In this document: one piece after another, positions 16,786-26,318 of the stretch | Numbering within the stretch: position 1 is the first letter of the stretch | Layout of the letters: the number at the start of each line of letters is the position of its first letter | Source: Spirochaetaceae bacterium | Lineage (GTDB): Bacteria; Spirochaetota; Spirochaetia; CADAEX01 | Length of the DNA: 63,888 nt | Assembly: GCA_009780675.1 (NCBI GenBank) | Contig: WQZP01000014.1 | Span: forward strand, 1 to 63,888 | Direction of reading: 5' to 3' | The notes under the pieces: generated by a model | Told to the model about the DNA's origin: nothing | What the model saw: only the letters and a program-made list of their open reading frames with translations | The model's database searches: none | Translations under genes and position numbers: made by a program

Positions 16786-19386
16786 ATGTCGTTAGATACT
16801 CCTGTAATACAGCAGTATAAAAAAATCAAAAGCCAGCATCCGGATGCAATCCTGTTTTTCAGGCTTGGTGATTTTTATGAAATGTTTGAAAATGATGCAA
16901 AGGAAGTAAGCTCAATACTTGATATAGTTCTTACAAAAAGAAACACGATTCCAATGTGCGGAGTTCCTTATCATGCTGCGTCAAATTATATTGCAAGGCT
17001 GCTAAAAGCAGGAAAAAAAATTGCAATATGTGAGCAGCTTTCAAGCACACCCCAAAAAGGGGCAAAAATAGTTGAAAGAGAAGTTGTTGAAGTAATAACT
17101 CCGGGAACTATAGTTAACGAAGATTATCTTGATAATAAAAATAATAATTACCTTGCAGCAATATGCAAATATAAAAACTCAGTATCATTTTCACACGTAG
17201 ATATATCAACAGGAGAATTTTTTGTAAACAGTTTTCCCTTTGAAGAAAAAGTATCTGAAGAAAATATCTTTCGCAAACTCCTGAAAATTGCTCCAAGTGA
17301 AATAATTATTCAGGAATCATTTATTGAAACAAATGATGAAATAAAAAAAATAATAGCAGAATGTGGCAATGCAATAATAAACAGGTATCCAGACTGGTAT
17401 TTTAATTTTAACAATTCACTTGATATTCTAAAAAAACATTTTAATGTTGCAACGCTAAAAGGGTTTGGAATAGATGATAATTCCGCAGAAATAGTTGCTG
17501 CAGGAGTAATTATTGAATACCTGCGGGAAAATGCAGGCACATTACTATCCCATATAACAAATATCAAAAAAATCAATACAAATGATAATCTTGAACTTGA
17601 TGGAAAAACAGTTAAAAACCTTGAAATAATACGCAATATGAACGATGGCTCTGTTAAAAATACATTGCTAAATATTATCGACTATACAAAAACTTCAATG
17701 GGCGGACGGTTGTTAAAGAAATGGATCCAAAACCCTTTAAAAAATTGCGATCTAATAAATGCCAGGCTTGATCTGGTGGATTTTTTTTATAAGAACCAGC
17801 TTTTGCTTACAAAAGTAAGAACACATCTTTCATCATTAAATGATATTGAACGTTTTACTTCCAGACTTGCCTTAAATAAAATCAATGCAAAAGATTTATT
17901 GGGAGTTAACATTACTTTAAAAGCTTTTTTAGATATTTCAAATACTATTTCGGAATACGACAGCAACAGACTCTTTCTTTTTTTTGCAGATAAACAAATA
18001 TATGAAGAGATTTTATCAATTACAAAAAACCTCGATTCTGCTGTTTTTGAAGACCCACCTGTTACATTGGCTGATGGAAACCTTATAAAAGACGGGTATA
18101 ACAAAGAGCTTGATAAACTGCGAAATTTAAGAGATAACAGCCAGGAAATACTTAATCAGTATATAGAAACAGAAAAAGAAAAATCCGGAATCCCCAATTT
18201 AAAAATAAGATATAACAAAATAATAGGTTATTTTCTTGAAATAACTAAATCTTATTTAGATAATATTCCATCGCACTTTATAAGAAGGCAATCCCTTGTG
18301 GGGAGCGAGCGCTACACAACAGAAAAACTTATTTCTCTTGAAACAGAACTTAACAGCGCTATGGAAAAAATAACAGTACTTGAAAAAGAACTTTTTGTTG
18401 AATTAAGGGATTCAATGAAAAAGCATATACCATTTTTACGAACTGTTGCGGAAAACCTGGCTGAAGTGGATTGTATACAGTCGTATACTTATGCTTCAAC
18501 AGCTCGCGGATATACACGCCCCAAATTAAATGATGGCGAAGATATTGTAATAATAAATGGCAGACACCCTGTTGTTGAGGCAACACTTCCCCAGGGTGAA
18601 TATATTCCAAACGATGTTATTCTTAATAAAAAAAAGTTTTTTGTAATTTTAACAGGCCCTAATATGGCAGGTAAATCAACATTTTTAAGGCAGACAGCGC
18701 TTATAGTTCTTATGGCGCAAACAGGGATATTTGTCCCTGCAGACAGCGCAGAAATAGGGCTTGTTGACAAAATTTTCTGCCGTGTAGGCTCATCTGATAA
18801 CCTGGCAAGAGGAGAATCAACTTTTCTTACAGAAATGTCTGAAACCTCGTATATCCTAAGAAATGCCACAAAAGATAGCCTTTTGCTAATGGATGAAGTG
18901 GGGCGAGGAACAAGCACAAATGACGGCCTCTCTATTGCCAGAAGCATCTGCGAATATACTATTAAAAAAATCAAAGCAAAAACACTTTTTGCAACACACT
19001 ACCATGAACTTGCCTATCTTGAACTTCCGGAAATTGAAAATCTTTCGATGAATGCTGTAGAAATGGAAGGAAAACTTATTTTTCTTAAAAAAATCATAAA
19101 AGGAGCTGCGAATAAATCCTATGGTATAAATGTTGCGGAAATCGCAGGAATACCATATAGCATAATAGCCAGAGCAGAAGAACTTCTTGAATTTTATGAA
19201 GAAAAAGCACAGGAAGCAGATGAAAAAAATCAAAAAACACTGAATACCACTAAAACCTCTCCCCAAAATGAGCTATTTAGCGAAGAACATATAATTTCAA
19301 AAGAAATCGCATCTATCGATATCAATAATACAACACCCATCGAAGCTTTAAAACATATAGAAAATTGGCAAAAAAAATTGAATTAA
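16786..19386 (+). CDS. mutS: DNA mismatch repair protein MutS
   Basis: Recognises base mismatches and small loops and starts repair. The 866-residue protein is complete: mismatch-reading motif GDFYEMF (F30-E32), connector, lever and clamp domains, and the ATPase with Walker A GPNMAGKST (about 624-632), Walker B LLLMDEVGRGTST and ATHYHEL. This is the MutS1 type rather than MutS2. The ATG comes 3 bases after the skp stop and has no strong ribosome-binding site, so translation is probably coupled to skp. MutL is not in the window. Confidence 0.97.
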   Translation: MSLDTPVIQQYKKIKSQHPDAILFFRLGDFYEMFENDAKEVSSILDIVLTKRNTIPMCGVPYHAASNYIARLLKAGKKIAICEQLSSTPQKGAKIVEREVVEVITPGTIVNEDYLDNKNNNYLAAICKYKNSVSFSHVDISTGEFFVNSFPFEEKVSEENIFRKLLKIAPSEIIIQESFIETNDEIKKIIAECGNAIINRYPDWYFNFNNSLDILKKHFNVATLKGFGIDDNSAEIVAAGVIIEYLRENAGTLLSHITNIKKINTNDNLELDGKTVKNLEIIRNMNDGSVKNTLLNIIDYTKTSMGGRLLKKWIQNPLKNCDLINARLDLVDFFYKNQLLLTKVRTHLSSLNDIERFTSRLALNKINAKDLLGVNITLKAFLDISNTISEYDSNRLFLFFADKQIYEEILSITKNLDSAVFEDPPVTLADGNLIKDGYNKELDKLRNLRDNSQEILNQYIETEKEKSGIPNLKIRYNKIIGYFLEITKSYLDNIPSHFIRRQSLVGSERYTTEKLISLETELNSAMEKITVLEKELFVELRDSMKKHIPFLRTVAENLAEVDCIQSYTYASTARGYTRPKLNDGEDIVIINGRHPVVEATLPQGEYIPNDVILNKKKFFVILTGPNMAGKSTFLRQTALIVLMAQTGIFVPADSAEIGLVDKIFCRVGSSDNLARGESTFLTEMSETSYILRNATKDSLLLMDEVGRGTSTNDGLSIARSICEYTIKKIKAKTLFATHYHELAYLELPEIENLSMNAVEMEGKLIFLKKIIKGAANKSYGINVAEIAGIPYSIIARAEELLEFYEEKAQEADEKNQKTLNTTKTSPQNELFSEEHIISKEIASIDINNTTPIEALKHIENWQKKLN

Positions 19387-19413
19387 AAGATAAATTTCCC
19401 ATGTTTATTCTAT

Positions 19414-20136
19414 ATGTTCCTGAATAGTATTTTTGATTTTTTCTTCCCTTTAAAGTGCTCTTTGTGTGGCACTATAATCAGAGTTAAAACCAACAACAAG
19501 TTATTCTGCAAAAGCTGTATGGAAGTTATTCCAGAAGTGTATTCAGACAATACAAACAGATGTCAGATTTGCAGCAGAGAGTTGATTTCTGAAATAGAAA
19601 TATGCACGATTTGCAGAAAAAGAGAATATCATTTTACTCAAAACATATCATTATGGGATTATAATAATCATTGTATAAAAACAATCATCCACAACTATAA
19701 ATTCAAAGATAAAAAGAAAATCGCACATTTTTTTGCCCATTCAATCTCTAAAATTTATAATACCACCGCAGATTTCAAGGATATTCCTGTAATTCCCGCT
19801 CCATGCAGCAGAAAAAGAATAAAAAAATATGGGTGGGATCACATGAAGTATTTATCAGCTATTCTGTCAAAAAAGTATTGTGTAAAAACTTTTAATGTTT
19901 TTACAAAGAAAAAAACCAAAGACCAAAAAGAGCTGGATTATGAAAAAAGACAAACAGCTCTTTTAAACCAAATTAAAGTATGTGGTAAAAATATATCAAA
20001 ATGCCTTGAAATCAGTAATATAGCCATTTTTATTGATGATGTTTTCACTACAGGAGCAACATCTAATTATTGTTCAAAATTATTATTGGAGCATGACTTT
20101 AAAAAAGTTATTGTAATAACATTAGCTCTTGATTAA
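19414..20136 (+). CDS. comF: ComF-family phosphoribosyltransferase-like protein
   Basis: The 240-residue protein has an N-terminal zinc region with paired cysteines (CSLCG, CKSC, CQIC, CTIC) and a C-terminal type I PRTase fold whose signature is AIFIDDVFTTGATSN. ComF/GntX proteins are linked to DNA uptake in competent bacteria, but most homologues, including those in organisms without competence, have no assigned reaction. It is the last gene of the tamB-bamA-skp-mutS run, 27 bases after mutS, with no clear ribosome-binding site, and is followed by a strong terminator. Confidence 0.88.
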   Translation: MFLNSIFDFFFPLKCSLCGTIIRVKTNNKLFCKSCMEVIPEVYSDNTNRCQICSRELISEIEICTICRKREYHFTQNISLWDYNNHCIKTIIHNYKFKDKKKIAHFFAHSISKIYNTTADFKDIPVIPAPCSRKRIKKYGWDHMKYLSAILSKKYCVKTFNVFTKKKTKDQKELDYEKRQTALLNQIKVCGKNISKCLEISNIAIFIDDVFTTGATSNYCSKLLLEHDFKKVIVITLALD

Positions 20137-20184
20137 AAAATAATAGTTTGATATATTTTACTTAGATTCAATATTTTTGTGGTT

Positions 20185-20214
20185 AAAAAGAGTCGCGAAA
20201 CGACTCTTTTTTTT
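20185..20214 (+). terminator. Rho-independent terminator after comF
   Basis: An 11-bp perfect stem (AAAAAGAGTCG with CGACTCTTTTT) and the loop CGAAA run into a T tract to 20214. It closes the tamB-to-comF operon. Confidence 0.92.
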
Positions 20215-20256
20215 GTAATGAGCAGTTAAAAACGCTAATATTATAGCGTAGAAAAA

Positions 20257-20727
20257 ATGGATTTTGTAGAAAATATAAGCGAACATTATGACATTATATT
20301 ACCAGTTGTAAACTCATGCGGTTTTGACGTAGTTGAAATAAGCTCAAAAAATCGCCTGGATGGGTTATATATCAATATAGTTTTATATTCCCCAAATGGA
20401 ATATCATTAAGTGATTGTAGCAAAGTTCACAGAACTATACAGGGAAGGCTGGCAGCACACACAGGAAATAGAGAAGTTTTTATAGAAGTTTCATCACCAG
20501 GGGTAAACAGAAACTTAAAATCCGCAAATGAATTCAGTGTTTTTAAAGAAAAAACTGTAAAACTCCTTTTTGGTAATAGTACAGAGTGGGGTTTTTATAA
20601 AATAAAAGAGGCAGATAAAGAGGGTGTGCTTTTGGAGCCAGTTAAAAAAGATAATGATTCATTACAAAATAGTGATGAAATTAAAATACAATATTCGGAA
20701 ATCCGTAAAGCAAAACTAGAGTCTTAA
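20257..20727 (+). CDS. rimP: Ribosome maturation factor RimP
   Basis: Assists 30S subunit assembly. The 156-residue protein shows the RimP N-domain (VNSCGFDVVEI, GISLSDCSKVHRTI, VSSPGVNRNL) and a C-terminal SH3-like domain. It begins the classic rimP-nusA-infB cluster, 16 bases before nusA. There is no clear ribosome-binding site (a run of A precedes the ATG). Upstream, after the comF terminator, TTGTAA (20213) and TAATAT/TATTAT (20236-20244) give only a weak promoter candidate, and ACGCTA-ATATTA-TAGCGT forms a small dyad at 20232-20249. Confidence 0.92.
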   Translation: MDFVENISEHYDIILPVVNSCGFDVVEISSKNRLDGLYINIVLYSPNGISLSDCSKVHRTIQGRLAAHTGNREVFIEVSSPGVNRNLKSANEFSVFKEKTVKLLFGNSTEWGFYKIKEADKEGVLLEPVKKDNDSLQNSDEIKIQYSEIRKAKLES

Positions 20728-20743
20728 GTGGAGGGATTAAAAT

Positions 20744-22327
20744 ATGGCTTCTGATCTTTCTGAAGCAATAAGAATATTTGAACAGGAAAAAGGAATACCC
20801 AGAGACCTTGTGCTCAAAACAATAGAAGAATTTCTTATTGCAGCTTATAAAAAGAAATATGGAACAGCAGAAAATGTTATTATTAGATTTAATGATGAAG
20901 AAACAGAAGTAACTGTTTTTTCAAAAAAGAGAATTGTTGAAGATGATGATGTTAATGATGAAGTTCTCGAAATAGCATTGAATGATGCTATTGTATATAA
21001 TTCTGAATCAGAAATAGGCGATGAACTTCTTATAGAAATAAACCCAAAAGATTTTGAAAGAACAGCAGTGCAGAGCGCCAAGCAAAGGGCAAAGCAAAAA
21101 ATTAAAGAAATACAGAAAGATACGCTTTATTCAGAATTTGCTGAAAAAATAGGAGAAATGATCATTGGATATTACCAAAGAGAAAAAAATGGGAATATCT
21201 ATGTAGATCTTGGAAAAATCGAAGGTATTTTGCCAAAAAGATTCCAATCACCAAGGGAAATTTACAGGCCAAATGACAGAATAAAAGCAATAATCCACGA
21301 AGTTGAAAAGCAGGATTCTGGATTAAACATAATATTATCAAGAACACATACAGATTTTGTGAAAAAACTCTTTGAGCTGGAAGTTCCTGAACTTTACGAT
21401 AAAACAGTTGAAATATTTAAAATCGTCAGAGAACCCGGATATAGAACAAAAATGGCTATATATTCTCACCGTGAAGATGTAGATCCTGTTGGCGCGTGCG
21501 TTGGATTAAAAGGGGTAAGAATACAATCCATAGTCAAAGAGATGGAAGGGGAAAAAATCGATGTTTTAAAATACGATCCAGACCCAAGGGAATTTATAAA
21601 AAATGCTTTATCACCCGCAGAAGTAGAATCTGTAATTATTCTGGATGAAGCAAAAAGACAAGCCCTTGCAGTTGTTACAGATAACCAATTATCCCTGGCA
21701 ATCGGAAAACAGGGATTAAATGTAAGACTTGCAAACAGACTTGTTGACTGGAACATTGATGTTAAAACAATTGAACAATTCCAGGAAATGGATATATCCG
21801 CAGAGACAAAAAAAGCAGTATCTGCCCTGTTTGGTGAAGAAGAATCTGATGAAAAGACCGAAGAGATAACAAGAATTGACGAATTGCCTGGAATTCCTGA
21901 AAGACTTGTTGAATTATTGCAGCAGCATGGTATAGAATTAATAGAAGCATTTTTATCGATTGATACTGATAAACTTGCAGCGCTGGGTGGAATAACACAA
22001 CAGGATATTGAATCTATAAAAACAATTATAGATGAAAATGTTGAAATTGTTGAAGACAGCGATGACCAAAAGACCTCTGAGACTAAAACAGAAGCTTCAG
22101 ATACTATATCTGAGGAAGAAGATGAAGACGACGACGAAGGCGAGGAAGAAGAGGGCGACGACGAAGAGGAAGAAGATATCGATGAAGATGATTTCTATGA
22201 ATGTCCTGAGTGTGGTTCAAAAATAACAGCAGATATGTTGTTATGTCCAAATTGTGGTGTAGGGCTCAGTTTTGAAGAAGAAGATGAAGATGATAACGAA
22301 GGCGAAGATGATAAAGATAAAAATTAA
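20744..22327 (+). CDS. nusA: Transcription factor NusA with acidic tail and zinc ribbon
   Basis: NusA binds RNA polymerase and nascent RNA to control pausing, termination and antitermination. The 527-residue protein has the N-terminal polymerase-binding domain (EAIRIFEQEKGIPRDLVLKT), an S1 domain near 130-200 (NIYVDLGKIEGILP), KH1/KH2 to about 345 (GACVGLKGVRIQSI, AIGKQGLNVRLANRL), and one helix-hairpin-helix module (IDELPGIPERLVELLQ). A long Asp/Glu tract follows, then a zinc ribbon with C487-C490 and C501-C504 (CPEC...CPNCG), and a second acidic tail. The last two parts are not in standard NusA. GGAGGG lies upstream of the ATG. Confidence 0.96.
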   Translation: MASDLSEAIRIFEQEKGIPRDLVLKTIEEFLIAAYKKKYGTAENVIIRFNDEETEVTVFSKKRIVEDDDVNDEVLEIALNDAIVYNSESEIGDELLIEINPKDFERTAVQSAKQRAKQKIKEIQKDTLYSEFAEKIGEMIIGYYQREKNGNIYVDLGKIEGILPKRFQSPREIYRPNDRIKAIIHEVEKQDSGLNIILSRTHTDFVKKLFELEVPELYDKTVEIFKIVREPGYRTKMAIYSHREDVDPVGACVGLKGVRIQSIVKEMEGEKIDVLKYDPDPREFIKNALSPAEVESVIILDEAKRQALAVVTDNQLSLAIGKQGLNVRLANRLVDWNIDVKTIEQFQEMDISAETKKAVSALFGEEESDEKTEEITRIDELPGIPERLVELLQQHGIELIEAFLSIDTDKLAALGGITQQDIESIKTIIDENVEIVEDSDDQKTSETKTEASDTISEEEDEDDDEGEEEEGDDEEEEDIDEDDFYECPECGSKITADMLLCPNCGVGLSFEEEDEDDNEGEDDKDKN

Positions 22328-22344
22328 GATTATTATATATAAGG

Positions 22345-22363
22345 TTTAGTAAAGTTTACTAAA
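22345..22363. promoter_or_regulatory. 19-bp perfect dyad upstream of infB
   Basis: TTTAGTAAA-G-TTTACTAAA is a perfect palindrome with a single central base in the 74-base nusA-infB gap. It could be an operator for a dimeric regulator or only an AT-rich hairpin. There is no T tract and no recognised regulator family. Confidence 0.4.
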
Positions 22364-22401
22364 AGTATATTTGTTCCGTGCAACAGGAGAAAAAAGTTTA
22401 G

Positions 22402-25086
22402 ATGACTGAAGATCAGGAAAAGACAGAAAAACCGAAAATAGCTTTAATAAAACATAAAAAAAGCTCTCAGGATTCATCAGATGCTAATCGAAAATTTGAG
22501 CAAAATGACAAGCAGCCTGACAATAAAAAGAAAGTTGTTGTTGTGAAAAAAAAGGTTATTGTTGTTAAAAAATCAGGTAAAACCAAAGAGAGCCATGAAG
22601 ATAGTAATATTGAGACACACGATTCGCAAATAGATAAAACTGTTGATGCACCAGCAAATATCTCACAGAAAACAATACAAGAACCAAAAGATAATCAATT
22701 ACAAAAAGAAGAAAAACCTGTTTCAAGTACAAAAATTGACAAAGCAGAAAAAACAGAAACCAGCGCTGTACAGCCAAAAACCGATAAAATCTATAAAAGT
22801 AATAAACCAGGATTTTCTAAACACCCTAACCAATATCAAGGCCAGGATAACAAGAAAAGTCCTGCTTCAGAAAGTCCATCAAAATATTACAGAGCAAAAA
22901 AAGAATTTCCTTCATCTGCGATAGAAGATCAAAATCAACAAAACACCAGATTTTCCCAATCTCCAAAAGGAAATTTTAGAGATCAAAAACCAAGATATGG
23001 AAGCTCTCAATCTTCTCAGGGACAGGGACCCTCTTTTAGACCTTCTCAAAGGCCTTTTGGAAATAAATTTGGGGATAAAAAACCTGGAGGCCCTTCTCAA
23101 TTTGGTTCTAAACCGCCTTCAAAATTTGCAGATAAAGATAAGCAATCGCGTTTCCCCGCGTCAAGAGGCGGCGCAGAAGATATAGAAAAAGAGATCGCTT
23201 CTGCAAAGTCCGGCGCTAAAAAAATATTTAAGGCAAAAAAGAAAACAACATATCAAAAAACAAAAAAAGATCAGGATATAGAAAAGAATTTTCAAATAAA
23301 GAAAAAAACAGTTCAAAAGGCAAACCCAATACCAAAAGAAATTGACATAATGGAAGTTATAACAGTTTCTGAGTTGGCAAAAAAAATGAATCTAAAAGCA
23401 TCTGACCTTATATCAAGATTTATAGCTATGGGAATGATGGTTACAATAAACCAGCAGGTAGATGCTGAAACTGTTGAAATAGTTGCATCTGAATATGGCT
23501 GCAAAGTAAATATCGTATCGTTATACGATGAAACAATAGTTGAGTGCGATAAAGGCGATGACAGGGATATCATAGAAAGAGCCCCAATTGTTACAGTTAT
23601 GGGCCATGTTGACCATGGTAAAACAAAACTTCTTGATGCAATAAGATCAACAGATAAGGCAGCATCAGAACATGGTGGTATTACACAGCATATTGGAGCA
23701 TACAAAGTTACTACTAAAGGGAGAAGCATAGTTTTCCTGGATACACCAGGTCACGAAGCTTTTACACTTATGAGATCAAGAGGCGCGCAGATTACAGATA
23801 TTGTAGTTCTTGTTGTTGCTGCAAATGATGGTGTAATGCCTCAAACACAAGAAGCAATAGATCATGCAAAAGCAGCAGAAGTTCCAATTATTGTTGCAGT
23901 CAATAAAGTTGACCTCCATGATGCCAATATTGACCGTGTAAAACAGCAGTTATCTAATTATGATCTTATACCGGAAGATTGGGGCGGAAGCACGATTTTC
24001 TGTGAAATTTCTGCTCTTAAAAAAACAGGTATAGAAAATCTCCTTGAAAATATTCTCATTCAGGCAGATGTGCTTGAGCTCACAGCAAATCCAAACTGCA
24101 GAGCAGAAGGAAAAATTCTTGAATCAAAAGTGGATCATGGAAGGGGAATTGTTGCAACAGTTATTATTGAACGCGGAACTCTTAATATAGGGGATGCTTT
24201 TATTGCAGGCACACATTCCGGAAAAGTAAGGGCGATTTTTAATGATAAGGGAGATAAAATTGATTTTGCTCCACCTGCAACTCCAGCTGAAATCCTTGGT
24301 TTTACAGGGATTCCCAATGCAGGCGACCCTTTTCAGGTAGTAGATAGTGAAAAAACAGCAAGACAAATTGAATCAAAACGGCAGGAACTTGAAAAAATTG
24401 GTTATGCAAAAAATGTTAAAAAAGTAACCCTTGATAACTTATATGATTCAATCAACGAAGGCGCAATTCAGGAACTTAAAATAATAATCAAGAGCGATGT
24501 GCACGGAAGCGGCGAGGCTCTTAAAAATGCGCTTGAGAGACTTTCAACTGCTGAAATAAAACTAAATGTTATACGCGCTTCTGCAGGAGCAATTGTAGAA
24601 AGTGATGTGACACTTGCAAGCGCATCAAATGCAATTATTGTAGGCTTTCATGTAAGACCTACTGCAAAAGCCCAAATTCTTGCTGAGCAGGAAAAAGTTG
24701 AAATAAGAAAATACAATATCATATATGATGCTGTTGAAAATATAAAAACAGCAATGGAAGGATTACTTGCTCCTGAACTCAAAGAAGAAGGAATAGGAAC
24801 AGCTGAAGTAAAAGATATATTCAAAGTTCCAAAAATAGGTGTTATTGCCGGATGTTTTGTTACAAGCGGAAAAGTCAGACGCAGTGGAATGGCTCATCTC
24901 TATAGGGATGGTATTGAAATATATAGCGGGAAAATCTCTTCTCTTAAACGCTTTAAAGACGATGCCAAAGAAGTTGAAAAGAATTTTGAATGTGGTATAG
25001 GACTTGAAAACTATAATGATATTCGGGTCGGAGATATTATTGAAGTATATGAAATAAAAGAGATTCATAAAAAACTGGAAGGATAA
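22402..25086 (+). CDS. infB: Translation initiation factor IF-2
   Basis: GTPase that delivers initiator tRNA to the ribosome. The 894-residue protein has a roughly 300-residue low-complexity N-terminus rich in Lys, Gln, Ser and Pro, then an IF2-N domain (MEVITVSELAKKMNLKASDL). The G domain has GHVDHGKT (about 400-407), DTPGHEAF and NKVDL. It ends with domains 2-4, including GIVATVIIERGTLNIGD and a C-terminal initiator-tRNA-binding barrel. AGGAG lies about 13 bases before the ATG. Its stop TAA abuts the ATG of rbfA. Confidence 0.97.
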   Translation: MTEDQEKTEKPKIALIKHKKSSQDSSDANRKFEQNDKQPDNKKKVVVVKKKVIVVKKSGKTKESHEDSNIETHDSQIDKTVDAPANISQKTIQEPKDNQLQKEEKPVSSTKIDKAEKTETSAVQPKTDKIYKSNKPGFSKHPNQYQGQDNKKSPASESPSKYYRAKKEFPSSAIEDQNQQNTRFSQSPKGNFRDQKPRYGSSQSSQGQGPSFRPSQRPFGNKFGDKKPGGPSQFGSKPPSKFADKDKQSRFPASRGGAEDIEKEIASAKSGAKKIFKAKKKTTYQKTKKDQDIEKNFQIKKKTVQKANPIPKEIDIMEVITVSELAKKMNLKASDLISRFIAMGMMVTINQQVDAETVEIVASEYGCKVNIVSLYDETIVECDKGDDRDIIERAPIVTVMGHVDHGKTKLLDAIRSTDKAASEHGGITQHIGAYKVTTKGRSIVFLDTPGHEAFTLMRSRGAQITDIVVLVVAANDGVMPQTQEAIDHAKAAEVPIIVAVNKVDLHDANIDRVKQQLSNYDLIPEDWGGSTIFCEISALKKTGIENLLENILIQADVLELTANPNCRAEGKILESKVDHGRGIVATVIIERGTLNIGDAFIAGTHSGKVRAIFNDKGDKIDFAPPATPAEILGFTGIPNAGDPFQVVDSEKTARQIESKRQELEKIGYAKNVKKVTLDNLYDSINEGAIQELKIIIKSDVHGSGEALKNALERLSTAEIKLNVIRASAGAIVESDVTLASASNAIIVGFHVRPTAKAQILAEQEKVEIRKYNIIYDAVENIKTAMEGLLAPELKEEGIGTAEVKDIFKVPKIGVIAGCFVTSGKVRRSGMAHLYRDGIEIYSGKISSLKRFKDDAKEVEKNFECGIGLENYNDIRVGDIIEVYEIKEIHKKLEG

Positions 25087-25434
25087 ATGGCTGAATTCAG
25101 ACTTAGAAGAGCTGAAAAAATTATAAAAGAAGAGATAAGCATGTTAATACTTCATGATAAAATCAAAGATCCAAGAATTAATAAGCTTGTCCATATTTCA
25201 AATGTAAAAGTATCGCAGGATATGGGACATGCAAGAATTGCTATTTCCGGGTTTTGCAAAAAAAAAGATATATTGAAAACAGTAGAAGGTTTAAACAGCG
25301 CTGCGGGTTTTATACAGGGAGCAATTGGTAAAAAACTTAAAACAAGATTAACGCCAAAACTTAATTTTTATTTTGACGATTCAATAAAAGAGGGGTTTGA
25401 AATCAACAAATTGATAGAGGAAACTCTTTCTTGA
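25087..25434 (+). CDS. rbfA: Ribosome-binding factor A
   Basis: Small 30S maturation and cold-adaptation factor with a KH-like fold. The 115-residue protein shows RRAEKIIKEEISMLI, DPRINKLVHISNVKVSQD and the closing TPKLNFYFDDSIKEG. It starts at the base after the infB stop and ends within the TTGA overlap with truB. Confidence 0.93.
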   Translation: MAEFRLRRAEKIIKEEISMLILHDKIKDPRINKLVHISNVKVSQDMGHARIAISGFCKKKDILKTVEGLNSAAGFIQGAIGKKLKTRLTPKLNFYFDDSIKEGFEINKLIEETLS

Positions 25435-26318
25435 CAAAAACGGTTTCAGGTTTTTTCTCAATATATAAGCCATCAGGCATTTCAACTTATGATGTAATAA
25501 GAACAATAAAAAAGAAAACAAACATAAAAAAAATGGGGCATAGCGGCACACTTGACCCTTTTGCAGAGGGCTTGGTTGTAATTCTTGTTGGTCAAATGAC
25601 GCGGCTTTTTGATTTTTTTTTACAATTACCCAAAACATATAGAGGCTTTGCTGAATTTGGCAAAAGAACAGATTCTCTCGATATTACAGGAAAAGTCATT
25701 GAAACAGCGCCATTGCCCGACATAACTACAATAAAAAAAAACATAGAGAGTTTTAAAGGCATTATTACACAACGCCCCCCTGCATATTCAGCTGTGCATG
25801 TAAATGGGGTTAGAGCCTATGAGCTTGCCAGAAAAGGTATAGAACCAGATATTAAAGAAAAAAACGTAACTATTTATTCAATAGATATAAATGATTTTCA
25901 AAATAATATCCTTGATTTTGAAGTAACCTGTTCTTCTGGCACATATATAAGGACAATTGCAGATGATCTTGCAAAAAAATGCAATTCAGCAGCTTATCTT
26001 GCAAAACTTATACGAAAATCAATTGGCAGATTTGTACTTGATAATGCTGTGGAAATCGATAAAATATCAATTGAACATTTAATTTCTCCCTTGGAAGGCT
26101 TAAATACTTTGGATATACCTGTTTTTTTTGTTGATGATGAAATTGCCAACAAAATAATCAAGGGTAAAAATCTTATAGTTGAAAATATCGCAGCCAATAA
26201 TTATCCCAATAAAATCATCTCATTTTTCACAAAAAACAACAATTTTCTTGCTCTTGTTGATAATCAAAATTTGATGATGCAATACATATTTGTCTCTGCA
26301 AACAGGGATATTTCATGA
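25431..26318 (+). CDS. truB: tRNA pseudouridine-55 synthase
   Basis: Makes pseudouridine 55 in the T loop of tRNA. The 295-residue protein has GFFSIYKPSGISTYDV, the catalytic aspartate in GHSGTLDPFAEG (D42), RPPAYSAVHVNGVRAYELAR, and SGTYIRTIADDLA. The start is TTG, sharing TTGA with the rbfA stop; the next ATG lies inside the catalytic domain and would remove conserved residues. The C-terminal PUA-like part is short. Its stop overlaps the ribF ATG (ATGA). Confidence 0.95.
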   Translation: MTKTVSGFFSIYKPSGISTYDVIRTIKKKTNIKKMGHSGTLDPFAEGLVVILVGQMTRLFDFFLQLPKTYRGFAEFGKRTDSLDITGKVIETAPLPDITTIKKNIESFKGIITQRPPAYSAVHVNGVRAYELARKGIEPDIKEKNVTIYSIDINDFQNNILDFEVTCSSGTYIRTIADDLAKKCNSAAYLAKLIRKSIGRFVLDNAVEIDKISIEHLISPLEGLNTLDIPVFFVDDEIANKIIKGKNLIVENIAANNYPNKIISFFTKNNNFLALVDNQNLMMQYIFVSANRDIS

